Assembly (NCBI RefSeq): GCF_014193655.1
Contig: NZ_JACHZQ010000004.1
Location: 62,001 to 126,000, forward strand
DNA: 64,000 nucleotides
Origin: Rhizobium sp. BK313
GTDB lineage: Bacteria > Pseudomonadota > Alphaproteobacteria > Rhizobiales > Rhizobiaceae
Reading direction: 5' to 3'
The translations under genes were made by a program, and so were the position numbers. Numbering within the stretch: position 1 is the first letter of the stretch; every line of letters begins with the position of its first letter. Below are positions 8,921 to 17,918 of the stretch, piece by piece. Under the pieces are notes generated by a model. It ran no database searches, was not told where the DNA came from, and worked only from the letters and a program-made list of their open reading frames with translations.

Positions 8921-9031
8921 TGGCAAGCCACAAAAATTTCCGATGGCACATATCTCTACTATTCGTTTGTCTGATGTCAAATATCGGCGCACACAAGGGG
9001 CGTTCCTTCTATTCATTCCTCGAGTCCATAC

Positions 9032-9949
9032 ATGACATTCCAGTTTCCGGCCCGCTCCGCTCTTGCCAGCGATTATGAGAGGGGCGTTATACTCGTGGCT
9101 ACGGCAATGCTTGCGTGGAGCTGCAGCGGCATCTACGCACGCCTTCTGACCACGGACATTTGGACGGCGATCGCCTGGCGGTCGCTGTTCGGTGGCTTGT
9201 TCCTGTTGATTCCCAGCTTTTTCCTCGAAGGTGGGTTTTCGCGGCGTCAATGGAGTTCGGTTTTTCATCCTGCCGGCCTGGCGATGCTGGCCTGCCAGAC
9301 CATCTGTCAGGCTTGTTTCATCGGTGCGCTCTACATGACGACGGTCGCCAATGTGACCATGATCTATGCGACCGCACCGTTCATCGCAGCCTTCCTAAGT
9401 TGGACGATGCTCAAGGAGCGCGTGGCGAAGCGGACGCTGATTGCCGGCGGCGTTTGTCTCGTCGGCGTCGCCGTCATCGTCGCTTCCTCGATCGGTGGCG
9501 GTACCGGCGTCGGCGATCTGCTGGCGCTCGGCATGACAGTCAGCTTTGCGTTGATCATCGTCATCCCACGCATGGACCGCAGTATTCCGATCCTGCCGTC
9601 GAGCGTCGTCAGCGGCTTCCTGACATTCGTGGTCTTCGTTCCCTTCGCCTCGACGAACTCGCTCGACATGAACAATTGGTTTTTGCTGGCCGCCTTCGGG
9701 GCGACGAATTTTGCGCTCGCCTTTGTCCTCTTCCTTTTCGGTTCAAGAAAGATGCCCGCGGCTGATGCAGCCCTCATCAGCTCCATGGAAATCGTATTGA
9801 CACCGTTCTGGGTCTGGCTCTTCTTTTCTGAAATGCCGCCTGTGGCTACGTTCGTTGGCGGTGCAATCATCTTTGCGACGATCGTCTGGCACACGGCCGT
9901 TGACCTGCGACAGGGCCGTCGTATCCGTGAGCCGCCTGGACGGCTATAG
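9032..9949 (+). CDS. EamA/DMT-family membrane transporter
   Basis: Ten-helix drug/metabolite transporter of 305 residues with the two EamA repeats: residues about 18-145 (ending IAAFLSWTMLKERVAKRTLIAG) and 160-295 (ending EIVLTPFWVWLFFSEMPP). The LKERV and FFSEMP segments are the family's typical repeat ends. Such proteins usually export or take up small metabolites across the inner membrane; no substrate can be read from sequence. The start ATG has only a weak ribosome-binding site. It lies between the divergent LysR gene and the demethylase, 67 bases before the latter, and may be co-transcribed with it. Confidence 0.82.
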   Translation: MTFQFPARSALASDYERGVILVATAMLAWSCSGIYARLLTTDIWTAIAWRSLFGGLFLLIPSFFLEGGFSRRQWSSVFHPAGLAMLACQTICQACFIGALYMTTVANVTMIYATAPFIAAFLSWTMLKERVAKRTLIAGGVCLVGVAVIVASSIGGGTGVGDLLALGMTVSFALIIVIPRMDRSIPILPSSVVSGFLTFVVFVPFASTNSLDMNNWFLLAAFGATNFALAFVLFLFGSRKMPAADAALISSMEIVLTPFWVWLFFSEMPPVATFVGGAIIFATIVWHTAVDLRQGRRIREPPGRL

Positions 9950-10016
9950 CCATCGGCCTTCGTCTCGGCAAAGATAGGTGTTCAAGCCTCGATTTCACAA
10001 AAGCGATGACAGCGAC

Positions 10017-12059
10017 ATGACCTCCAACGATCCCTTGCTTCAGCCCTATCAACTCAAGCATCTGACCCTGAAGAACCGCATCATGTCGACGGCGCATGAG
10101 CCGGCCTATTCCGAGGGCGGCATGCCGACGGATCGCTACAGGCTCTATCATCGCGAAAAGGCGAAGGGCGGCATTGCGCTGACGATGACGGCGGGATCTG
10201 CGATCGTGTCGCCGGATTCGCCGCCCGCCTTCGGCAATCTCCACGCCTATCGCGACGAGATCGTTCCGTGGCTGAAGACGCTCGCCGACGACTGCCATGA
10301 ATATGGTGCGGCCGTGATGATCCAGCTCACTCATCTCGGCCGCCGCACCGGTTGGAACAAGGGTGATTGGCTGCCCGTGCTTGCGCCGTCGCCGATCCGC
10401 GAGCCGGCGCATCGCGCCTTCCCGAAAGCGGCCGAGGAATGGGATATCGAGCGTATCATCGCTGATTTTGCAGCCGCCGCCCAGCGCATGCAGGCCGCCG
10501 GCCTCGACGGTATCGAACTCGAAGCCTATGGCCATCTGATCGATGGCTTCTGGTCGCCTGCCACGAACAGGCGCGACGACGACTTCGGCGGCTCGCTCGA
10601 AAATCGCATGCGGTTCTCGATGATGGCAACCAAGGCCATCCGCAAGGCCGTCGGTCCCGATTTCATTGTCGGCATGCGGCTTGTCGCCGACGAGGATTGG
10701 GAGAAGGGCCTGTCGCGGGAAGAGGGCGTCGAAATCGCCTGGCGCCTTGCCGCATCCGGGAATATCGACTTTCTCAACATCATTCGCGGCCATATCGATA
10801 ACGACGTGGCGCTCAATAAGGTCATCCCAATCCAGGGCATGGCGTCGGCGCCACATCTTGATTTCGCCGGCGAGGTCAGGGCAGCGACCAAATTCCCTGT
10901 CTTCCACGCTGCGCGCATCGCGGATATCGCAACCGCGCGCCATGCGATTGCGGAAGGCAAGCTCGACATGGTCGGCATGACGCGCGCCCACATTGCCGAT
11001 CCGCACATCGTCAATAAGGTCATGGCCGGACAGGAGGCGCGCATCCGCCCTTGCGTCGGCGCGACCTACTGTCTCGATCGCATCTATGAAGGCGGCGAGG
11101 CGCTCTGTATTCACAATGCGGCGACCGGCCGCGAGGCCGAGATGCCGCATGAGATCGAAAGGGCATCGGTCGCCAGGAAGGCCGTCGTCATCGGCGCCGG
11201 TCCCGCCGGTCTGGAGGCTGCGCGCGTCCTTGCCGAGCGCGGCCATAAGGTCGATGTGCTCGAAGCAACCGGGAGGGCGGGCGGTCAGATCAACCTTCTC
11301 ACCCGCAATCCGCGCCGCAAGGAGATGATCGGCATCGTCGACTGGCGGCTTTCGGAGCTGGAGCATCTGGGCGTTGCGATCCATTATGACGTCTATGCCG
11401 GGACCGAAGATGTTCTAGCCTTTGAGCCCGATATCGTTGTTGTCGCGACGGGCGGCATCGCGCAATCACCCGAACTCGACGCTGGCGAGGAACTTGTCAC
11501 CTCGTCCTGGGATATTCTCGCCGGTGCTGTGAAGCCCGAGGGGCAAGTTCTGTTGTTCGACGACAATGGCGGGCATCAGGGCATGTCAGCAGCCGAAGTC
11601 ATCGCCAATAGCGGCGCCGAGCTGGAGCTCGTTTCACCCGAACGCTTCTTCGCACCGGAAATGGGCGGCATGAACCATGTGCCTTATGCGAAAACCTTCG
11701 CGGAACGCAACGTCAGGGTGACGATAAACACACGGCTGAAATCCGTCCGCCGCGACGGGAATGCGCTGATTGCGGTTCTAAGCTCGGATTTTTCGGAAAA
11801 GACGGAATGGGAGCGCCGTGTATCGCAGGTCGTTGTCGAACATGGGACAATGGCGAATGATGAGCTTTACCGCGAGCTGAAGCCGGCATCGCGAAATCTC
11901 GGCGCTGTCGATTATCAGGCATTGATTGCGCGTCGCCCGCCGTTGCCGCAGCGAAACGGGGAGGGCGCATTCGACCTGATCCGGATCGGCGATGCCGTGG
12001 CAAGTCGCAATATCCACGCCGCGATCTATGAAGCATTGCGTTACTGCTCGTTGCTCTGA
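10017..12059 (+). CDS. Flavin/Fe-S demethylating dehydrogenase, DgcA/StcD-like
   Basis: Protein of 680 residues in the trimethylamine dehydrogenase / 2,4-dienoyl-CoA reductase superfamily. Residues 1-340 form an FMN TIM barrel (LTLKNRIMSTAH, MIQLTHLGRR, GSLENRMRFSM); an Fe-S cluster segment lies near 350-370; then FAD/NAD domains (AVVIGAGPAGLEAARVLAERG, ATGRAGGQINL). The subfamily includes dimethylglycine demethylase DgcA and the N-methylproline demethylase StcD of Sinorhizobium. Next to carnitine genes that end at glycine betaine, removal of a methyl group from dimethylglycine or a related N-methyl compound is likely. The cluster segment reads C-V-G-A-T-Y-C...C, with Ala where the trimethylamine dehydrogenase pattern has its second Cys. 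I use the ATG at 10017; a GTG at 9978 would add 13 residues. Exact substrate is open. Confidence 0.82.
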   Translation: MTSNDPLLQPYQLKHLTLKNRIMSTAHEPAYSEGGMPTDRYRLYHREKAKGGIALTMTAGSAIVSPDSPPAFGNLHAYRDEIVPWLKTLADDCHEYGAAVMIQLTHLGRRTGWNKGDWLPVLAPSPIREPAHRAFPKAAEEWDIERIIADFAAAAQRMQAAGLDGIELEAYGHLIDGFWSPATNRRDDDFGGSLENRMRFSMMATKAIRKAVGPDFIVGMRLVADEDWEKGLSREEGVEIAWRLAASGNIDFLNIIRGHIDNDVALNKVIPIQGMASAPHLDFAGEVRAATKFPVFHAARIADIATARHAIAEGKLDMVGMTRAHIADPHIVNKVMAGQEARIRPCVGATYCLDRIYEGGEALCIHNAATGREAEMPHEIERASVARKAVVIGAGPAGLEAARVLAERGHKVDVLEATGRAGGQINLLTRNPRRKEMIGIVDWRLSELEHLGVAIHYDVYAGTEDVLAFEPDIVVVATGGIAQSPELDAGEELVTSSWDILAGAVKPEGQVLLFDDNGGHQGMSAAEVIANSGAELELVSPERFFAPEMGGMNHVPYAKTFAERNVRVTINTRLKSVRRDGNALIAVLSSDFSEKTEWERRVSQVVVEHGTMANDELYRELKPASRNLGAVDYQALIARRPPLPQRNGEGAFDLIRIGDAVASRNIHAAIYEALRYCSLL

Positions 12060-12561
12060 TCGCGCCGCCGTGGAATCGACCGCAGCCGGAAAAAGGCGGT
12101 AGGCGATATCGGGGATATTTCCAATCACCATCGCGAAACGAAGAGCTTACGCGTTGTACAGAATATAAATATTCTCTTAATGAGTGTATATATGTTCAGC
12201 TACCGTTCATTTAGCGAGAGGCAAATAGGCAATCGCCGCAACGCCTTGCGGCTGATTGAGGCTCGACTACTGATACAGCTCGCGAAGCAGGTGGTCGGGC
12301 CTCCCAGATGTGCAAAGAGTATGGATACGCAATGCGGCTGCTTCTCGCGATAATTGACTGGATCGTCGAGCGGCGGCGGAAGCGGATGGAGCAGGAGACT
12401 ATCCAATACTCCGCCGATGATCCATGGGTTCTCCAGCAGATCGAAGAATTCGAGCGGGAATTGAAGGAGTAAAGGGCTGCCACCGAAATCCGGCGGCGGC
12501 GAGGGGGCCGCTTTATCTCGAAATAGACCGATTCCAGTCGAGGGTGCCTCGGCAGCTCTTC
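12060..12561. other. 502-base gap between convergent genes
   Basis: This stretch separates the demethylase (plus) from the M20 peptidase (minus). The first 150 bases become A+T-rich (around 12,150-12,200) and could hold a promoter reading right. Two overlapping plus-strand frames are open: about 54 codons from an ATG near 12,192 (rich in Arg and Ile/Leu) and 54 codons from 12,308, listed separately. Neither resembles a protein I know. No clear terminator hairpin for either flanking gene is visible. Confidence 0.4.
12308..12472 (+). CDS. Possible small protein, 54 aa, unknown
   Basis: Open frame with an ATG start, a hydrophobic patch (RLLLAIIDWIVE), a basic run (RRRKR) and an acidic C-terminus (QQIEEFERELKE). 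The composition looks like a short amphipathic helix protein rather than random sequence, and third positions are GC-rich like the neighbours. There is no good ribosome-binding site before either Met (residue 1 or 9), and a second frame on the same strand overlaps its start. It could be a degraded fragment of a larger gene. I do not recognise a family. Confidence 0.25.
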   Translation: MCKEYGYAMRLLLAIIDWIVERRRKRMEQETIQYSADDPWVLQQIEEFERELKE

Positions 12562-13971
12562 TCAGTCCGCCGGCCTTGTCGTTTCGTTGCCCAAATCCCA
12601 ATAGAGACCGGCCATGATTGCAAGGCCTTCATGGACAATGCTGACAGGCAGATGTTCGTTGGCGGCGTGTTGAAGGCAGCCGGGATAGGAATGCGGTATC
12701 CAGATCGTTGGAAGACCGAGCAGGTCGGAGAAGATATTGTTCGGCAGCGAGCCGCCGAGATTGGGCAGGATCGCAGGTGCGGAACCTAGCGTTTTTTCGA
12801 TCGAGGCCGCGACCCTGCGCACCCACGGATGATCCGGATCGAGGCGGCTGGCAAGAAAGGTCGCATCGGTGGGGTCTCTCACATTTACGCGCCCGTAACC
12901 TGCTTTTTGAAGAGCCGTTCTGACGGCAGGAACCACGGCCTGCGGATCGACGCCGACCGGAAAGCGGAGCTGGACGCGGGCGCGGGCGCGTGGAGGAATG
13001 GCGTAGAGCGGCTGTGCAAGGTTGCCGCATTCCATCTCCATCACCTCGAAGGAGCTCCAGGCGAAAACCTTTTCTTCGGGCGAAAGGCCGGGTTCGCCCC
13101 ACCATTCTTCGACCGCTGGATCGCCGGGTGCCGGCGTAATCCTGCACTCCTTGAGCGTAGCGCGGACATTATCCGGGATGCTTCCGGGCGTCATTTCCCG
13201 CACCTTGATGTGGCCTGTACGGTCGACAAGCGCGGTTATGGCATGGCACAACTCTATCCCCGGATTGGAAAGGATGCCGCCCCAGTTTCCCGAATGCTGG
13301 AAGTTTTCCCGTGCCTCGATCTCAAGTTCGAAAGCCATGCCGCCGCGCGCACCGAGAAAAATCGTCGGCCGTTCCAGCGCAAGGCGGGGGCCGTCGGACG
13401 CGATGAAGACATCCGCCTCCAGCTCGTCCCGATGCGCCGCGCAAACCTCTTCAAGGCCGACAGAGCCGGACTCCTCGCCCATCTCGATCAGAAATTTCAA
13501 ATTGAAGCCGAGCGAGCCGCGCACCGCAAGCAGGGCTTCGATCGCTATGATGTTGACGGCGTGCTGTCCCTTGTTATCGGCGGTACCACGGCCATACCAT
13601 CTGCCATCCCTCTCCGTCATGGCAAAGGGTGACAGGCCTTTATCCCACTGCTCGTCGAGACCGGCGACCACGTCGCCGTGTCCATATTGCAGGACCGTTG
13701 TGAAGTTCGGATCCTCGATCCGCTCGGCAAGGAGGAAGGGACCGGGCGCGAGTTCGTTTTCGAAGATACGCGTCTTAAAACCGAGGCGCTCGAAGAGCGG
13801 CTGCATCTCATCGGTGAGGTAACGCCAGAGATCCGGCTTGTTAGCGGCGACGCGGCTCGCAGAGGGAATAGCCACCCATCGCCGAAGTCTTTCTTCGAAG
13901 GTACCGTTGAGCAGGTAGCCGACGGCTTCTTGTATCGCAGCGTCGCGGGAAGGGGAGGTGGCGGCGGTCAT
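12562..13971 (-). CDS. M20-family metallopeptidase (dipeptidase-like)
   Basis: Zinc peptidase of 469 residues. Metal-site segments are present: QYGHGDVV (first His-x-Asp), WYGRGTADNKGQHA (bridging Asp), LIEMGEESGS (catalytic Glu pair), and a late His in PHSYPGCLQHAANEH. The insert dimerisation domain sits in the middle. The family cleaves dipeptides or N-acylated amino acids. I begin at the ATG 13969-13971, preceded by AAGGG, dropping about 98 upstream residues that overlap the ABC ATPase gene. It is the last gene of the peptide-uptake operon, 43 bases after the second ATPase, so it probably hydrolyses the imported substrate in the cytoplasm. Confidence 0.86.
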   Translation of the reverse strand: MTAATSPSRDAAIQEAVGYLLNGTFEERLRRWVAIPSASRVAANKPDLWRYLTDEMQPLFERLGFKTRIFENELAPGPFLLAERIEDPNFTTVLQYGHGDVVAGLDEQWDKGLSPFAMTERDGRWYGRGTADNKGQHAVNIIAIEALLAVRGSLGFNLKFLIEMGEESGSVGLEEVCAAHRDELEADVFIASDGPRLALERPTIFLGARGGMAFELEIEARENFQHSGNWGGILSNPGIELCHAITALVDRTGHIKVREMTPGSIPDNVRATLKECRITPAPGDPAVEEWWGEPGLSPEEKVFAWSSFEVMEMECGNLAQPLYAIPPRARARVQLRFPVGVDPQAVVPAVRTALQKAGYGRVNVRDPTDATFLASRLDPDHPWVRRVAASIEKTLGSAPAILPNLGGSLPNNIFSDLLGLPTIWIPHSYPGCLQHAANEHLPVSIVHEGLAIMAGLYWDLGNETTRPAD

Positions 13972-14014
13972 GTGCGGACCCTTCAAAAACAAAAAAAGGA
14001 TGGCGAAGAGACGG

Positions 14015-15025
14015 TCAGGCAGTCTTGCGTCTTTCCGGCAAAGGCGGCTTGACGGTGGTGCCGGCAAGATCGAGGTCGAAATGGCAGCGGAACATCCCGC
14101 CCGTCGGCGTGCGGTGCTGCGGCGGAGCGGCGCTCCGACAGATGTCCTGGGCAAAGGGGCAGCGCGTGTTGAAACGGCATCCGGGTGGCGGGCTGGCGGG
14201 ATTGGGAAGTTCGCCGGCGATCGGGTGAAGCGACCGATCGCTGACATCGAGATCCGGTGCTGCATCGATCAGCAGCCGGGTATAGGGGTGACGCGGCGTG
14301 CTGAACAGTTCTTCCGAACCGGCCTCCTCCACCAGCTCTCCCAGATACATGACGCCGATGCGATCAGCCATGATGCGCACGACGGAAAGGTTATGCGTGA
14401 TGAACAAGCTGGTCAGATGCAGATTGGTCTGCAAGTCGCGTAGCAGGTTGAGGATCTGTGCCTGGACGGAAACGTCGAGCGCGCTCGTCGGTTCGTCCAG
14501 AATGAGGAATTCCGGCTCTCCGGCCAGGGCGCGGGCGATTGAGATGCGCTGTCTCTGGCCACCCGAAAATTCCTGCGGGTATCTCTCGGCGTCGCTGCTC
14601 GAAAGCCCGACCTGTTGCAGGAGCTCATCGACGCGCGCCCGGACGGCACTGCGTCCGGACCGGAGTTTATGCACGACGATAGGTTCGGCGATGATATCGG
14701 CGATCTTCCAGCGGCCATTGAGCGAAGAATAAGGGTCCTGGAAGATCATCTGCAGACGCGGTTTGGGACCGCCTGCGGAGCGGAAATCGATCCTGCCCTG
14801 CGTTGGGGGCATCAGGCCCGAGACAAGTCGCGCCAGCGTCGATTTCCCGCAGCCGCTTTCGCCGACAAGCCCCACGGTCTCGCCGCGATGGATGGTGAGG
14901 CTGACTTCGCTCACGGCCTTGGTGCCGTCTTGGCCAGAGCCTTTCTGCAGGCGTTCGAAAAGACCCCGTTGACGCCTGTAGACCTTGCTCACCCGATCAA
15001 TAATCAGAAATTCCGAAGCATTCAT
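14015..15025 (-). CDS. Oligopeptide/dipeptide ABC transporter ATP-binding protein (OppF/DppF type)
   Basis: ATPase of 336 residues with Walker A GESGCGKSTLARLV, Q-loop IFQDPYSSLN, signature FSGGQRQRISIARAL, Walker B FLILDEPTSALD and the H-loop FITHN. The C-terminal oligopeptide-transporter extension is present (STPRHPYTRLL and the Cys-containing CRFNTRCPFAQDIC), which in related ATPases ligates an Fe-S cluster. The start overlaps the stop of the DppD-type gene by four bases (ATGA), indicating translational coupling. With that partner it powers import through the two permeases encoded upstream. Confidence 0.93.
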   Translation of the reverse strand: MNASEFLIIDRVSKVYRRQRGLFERLQKGSGQDGTKAVSEVSLTIHRGETVGLVGESGCGKSTLARLVSGLMPPTQGRIDFRSAGGPKPRLQMIFQDPYSSLNGRWKIADIIAEPIVVHKLRSGRSAVRARVDELLQQVGLSSSDAERYPQEFSGGQRQRISIARALAGEPEFLILDEPTSALDVSVQAQILNLLRDLQTNLHLTSLFITHNLSVVRIMADRIGVMYLGELVEEAGSEELFSTPRHPYTRLLIDAAPDLDVSDRSLHPIAGELPNPASPPPGCRFNTRCPFAQDICRSAAPPQHRTPTGGMFRCHFDLDLAGTTVKPPLPERRKTA

Positions 15026-16011
15026 TGCGCAGCCTGCCTTTCCAGCGGGTGGAAACAGGAATAGGTGGTGGCGGCACCGTCGTCCAACAGAGAAGGCACC
15101 GTTACGCGACAGTCCGCCTCTGCCTTGACGCAGCGTGGATTGAAGGCGCAGCCGGCCGGGACTGCGCCAAGGCCGGGCATCGCGCCGGGAATCTGGTCGA
15201 GCCGTATCGCGCCGTCTTCCGCCGGCATCGGGGTCGCGTTGATCAGCCCGCGCGTATAGGGATGACGCGGTGAATGGAAAAGCTCGGCCACCGGACCGAT
15301 CTCCGCGACGCGGCCCGCATAAAAGACGGCGACGCGATCCGCCATCTTCGCAATGACGCCGAGATCATGGGTGATCAGCAGCATGCCGACTCTGCTTTCG
15401 CGGTGCAGATCGCGCAGCAACTGCAGGATATGCGCTTGTACCGACACGTCGAGCGCCGTCGTCGGCTCGTCGGCAATCACCAGGGCCGGATCGGCGCAGA
15501 GCGCGAGCGCGATCACAACGCGCTGGCGCATTCCCCCCGAGAGCTGATGTGGATAGCGCTTGAAGTTCACTACAGGGTCAGGCAGGCCCACCCTGTCCAG
15601 CCACTCGAGCGCTTTCGCCTTGGCTCTGTCACTGCTGACCTTCGTATGCGATCGGATCGTATCGCAAAGCTGGCGGCCGATCGGGATGACAGGGTTCAGG
15701 CTTGTCATGGGATCCTGAAAGACGAAACCGATGCGTCCGCCGCGAATATTGCGGATGGCCTTGCCGCGCAATTGATCGATGCGTTGGCCTTGTAGCGTGA
15801 TCGCACCACCTGTTCTCTTCAGCGGCGGCACGAGAAGATCGATGATCGCGGCGCCGGTGATCGATTTGCCGGCGCCCGATTCCCCGACGATGCCGAGCAC
15901 CTCGCCGGGAGCGACAGAAAAGGAGACATTGTCGAGCGCGGTGATTTCGTTACCGTCCCGATTGATCTTGACGGTGAGATCGCGAACATCCAGCAGCGGA
16001 GCGTCAATCAT
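15022..16011 (-). CDS. Oligopeptide/dipeptide ABC transporter ATP-binding protein (OppD/DppD type)
   Basis: ATPase of 329 residues: Walker A GESGAGKSITGAA, Q-loop VFQDPMTSLNP, signature LSGGMRQRVVIALAL, Walker B LVIADEPTTALDVSVQ, H-loop LLITHDLGVIA. It ends with the family C-terminal region HSPRHPYTRGLINATP and a Cys cluster (CAFNPRCVKAEADC). I take the ATG at 16009-16011, which overlaps the permease stop by four bases; a longer open frame upstream runs inside the permease gene in another frame and is not part of the protein. Confidence 0.93.
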   Translation of the reverse strand: MIDAPLLDVRDLTVKINRDGNEITALDNVSFSVAPGEVLGIVGESGAGKSITGAAIIDLLVPPLKRTGGAITLQGQRIDQLRGKAIRNIRGGRIGFVFQDPMTSLNPVIPIGRQLCDTIRSHTKVSSDRAKAKALEWLDRVGLPDPVVNFKRYPHQLSGGMRQRVVIALALCADPALVIADEPTTALDVSVQAHILQLLRDLHRESRVGMLLITHDLGVIAKMADRVAVFYAGRVAEIGPVAELFHSPRHPYTRGLINATPMPAEDGAIRLDQIPGAMPGLGAVPAGCAFNPRCVKAEADCRVTVPSLLDDGAATTYSCFHPLERQAAQ

Positions 16012-16940
16012 GAGCGGCCTCTCAGGCGCGGATTGTAAACGTCGCGCAGATGGTCTCCGAGGATGTTGACGGAGACGACGAAGAAGACGAGGAGCAGGCA
16101 CGGCCAGACGGATATCCACCACTCCCCCGATTGCAGGAAATTGTTGCCGTTGCGGATCAGCGTGCCGAGCGACGGCGTCGTGACCGGAATGCCGATCCCG
16201 AGGAAGCTCAACGTCGCTTCGGTTATGATGGCGATGCCGAGGTTGATGGTGGCGATGACGAGCACCGGGGCCATGACGTTCGGTAGAATGTGCAGCAAAA
16301 TGATGCTGATATTGCCCCGACCGGTGATCCTTGCGGCGGAAACGTAATCCTGATCCCTCTCGACCATTACGGAAGAGCGGATAGTGCGCGCATATTGAAC
16401 CCAAAAGGCGATACCGATGGACAACACGACGATGGCGATCGCCGTGAACACGTCACGATCCTGACCGAGCACTGCACGCGCGGCGCCATCGATGATCATG
16501 GCAAGCAGCAGGGCGGGATAGGCAAGCTGCACGTCCGCCGCCCGCATGATGAAGGCATCGACCTTGCCGCCCGCAAAACCGGCAATCAAGCCGAGGCCGC
16601 CGCCGACCACAAGGCCGATCAGCACGGAGAGGATGCCGACGACAATGGAGGTGCGCAAGCCATAGGCCATCGCGGTCAGGAGATTGCGACCTTGATCGTC
16701 GGTTCCAAGAGGAAAAACCGGATTGCCGTCCGGCATCCAGGCAGGTGGCGTAAAGGAGTCCATCACCGACATGCCTTCGAACTCGAAAGGGTTCACGGAA
16801 AACAAAGGAACGACGAAGGCATAGACGAAAAGTGCCAAGATGACCGCGGCGCAGAAGGCAGGCCCCGGGGATGCGCGCATGGCACGAAACAAGGCGCTGC
16901 GTCTTCTGGGAGAAGTCGGGGTGTTCACGACGGGCGTCAT
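16008..16940 (-). CDS. Oligopeptide/dipeptide ABC transporter permease (DppC type)
   Basis: Inner-membrane permease of 310 residues with an N-terminal helix (PGPAFCAAVILALFVYAFVV), a periplasmic segment with the DppC hallmark FPLGTDDQGRNLLTAMAYGLR, and the binding-protein-dependent permease core, including the coupling loop VSAARITGRGNISIILLHILPN (EAA-type motif). It overlaps both neighbours by four bases (ATGA), so the whole cluster is tightly coupled. It pairs with the DppB-type permease to form the channel. Confidence 0.92.
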   Translation of the reverse strand: MTPVVNTPTSPRRRSALFRAMRASPGPAFCAAVILALFVYAFVVPLFSVNPFEFEGMSVMDSFTPPAWMPDGNPVFPLGTDDQGRNLLTAMAYGLRTSIVVGILSVLIGLVVGGGLGLIAGFAGGKVDAFIMRAADVQLAYPALLLAMIIDGAARAVLGQDRDVFTAIAIVVLSIGIAFWVQYARTIRSSVMVERDQDYVSAARITGRGNISIILLHILPNVMAPVLVIATINLGIAIITEATLSFLGIGIPVTTPSLGTLIRNGNNFLQSGEWWISVWPCLLLVFFVVSVNILGDHLRDVYNPRLRGRS

Positions 16941-17908
16941 GATTGCCTCCTCAAGACACGCGGGTCGATCAGCGGATAGCAGAGTTCGACGATGAGGTTG
17001 ATGACCATGAACACGACGCCGACAAAGATGAGGTACACAGCGATCACGGGTATGTCAGCGGACTGGATCGATTGCAGGAAAAGCGAGCCGAGGCCCGGCC
17101 AGGCGAAGACGTTTTCCGTGACGACCGAAAAGGCGATGATATTGCCGAGCTGCAGGCCGAGCATGGTGATGACCGGCAGCAGCGTGTTCTTGATCGCATA
17201 GACGTACCAGATGCGTGCTTCCGAAAGGCCGCGGGCACGGGCAAAACGGATATGCTCGCTCTGGCCGACCTCCATGAGCTGCGTGCGCAAGATGCGGATG
17301 ACAAAGGCGACCTGGAAGGTGGCGAGCGTCGTCGCCGGAAGGATGATGGCGCGCCAGCCCGACGCAGTCAGAAGCCCGGTCGTCCAGAAGCCGAGATCGA
17401 CCGTCGTTCCGCGCCCGAAGGAGGGAAGCAGGCCGAACCGGACGGCAAAGACCGCGATCAACACGATCCCCACGACGAAATTCGGCAAGGTGATGCCGGC
17501 GGTCGACACAACCATGATCAGCCGGCCCAGGGCCGACCGCGGGTGAACGCCGCAATAGATACCGGCCGGAATGCCGACGGCGATCGTGATCAGCAGGCTG
17601 GCGAAGGCAAGCTCCATGGTCGCCGGAAGCCGTTCGGCGATAAGATTGGCGACCGGATCCTGCGTGCGATAGGACAGGCCGAAATCGCCCCGCAGGAAAT
17701 TGCCGATGAAATGCAGGAAGCGCACGGGAAGCGGCTGGTCGAGGCCGAGCCGCGCGATGAGTTCGGCCCGCTCAGCCACCGTCGAGTCGGCGGTCAGGAG
17801 CGCCGCCAACGGGTCGCCGATATTGGCGACCAGCAGGAAGGCGATGAAGCTGATCACCAGCAGGACGATGACGGTCTGGAAGACCCGCGAGGTGGCGTAA
17901 GCAAACAA
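16937..17908 (-). CDS. Oligopeptide/dipeptide ABC transporter permease (DppB type)
   Basis: Permease of 323 residues, beginning FAYATSRVFQTVIVLLVISF, the usual DppB N-terminal helix, with the downstream segments LGLDQPLPVRFLHFIGNF and FGLSYRTQDPVANLIAERLP and the coupling loop IRFARARGLSEARIWYVYAI. I use a TTG start at 17906-17908: it sits where DppB proteins begin, follows a GAGGGGG site six bases upstream, and starts just after the ArgE-like stop at 17919. An upstream start would overlap that gene by over 120 bases. Partner of the DppC-type permease. Confidence 0.9.
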   Translation of the reverse strand: MFAYATSRVFQTVIVLLVISFIAFLLVANIGDPLAALLTADSTVAERAELIARLGLDQPLPVRFLHFIGNFLRGDFGLSYRTQDPVANLIAERLPATMELAFASLLITIAVGIPAGIYCGVHPRSALGRLIMVVSTAGITLPNFVVGIVLIAVFAVRFGLLPSFGRGTTVDLGFWTTGLLTASGWRAIILPATTLATFQVAFVIRILRTQLMEVGQSEHIRFARARGLSEARIWYVYAIKNTLLPVITMLGLQLGNIIAFSVVTENVFAWPGLGSLFLQSIQSADIPVIAVYLIFVGVVFMVINLIVELCYPLIDPRVLRRQS

Positions 17909-17918
17909 TGCAACCCCC

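Noticed and set aside
12192..12353. Plus-strand 54-codon frame (MFSYRSFSERQIGNRR start) overlapping the listed small ORF
   Set aside because: Competes with another frame on the same strand, lacks a ribosome-binding site and matches nothing known.
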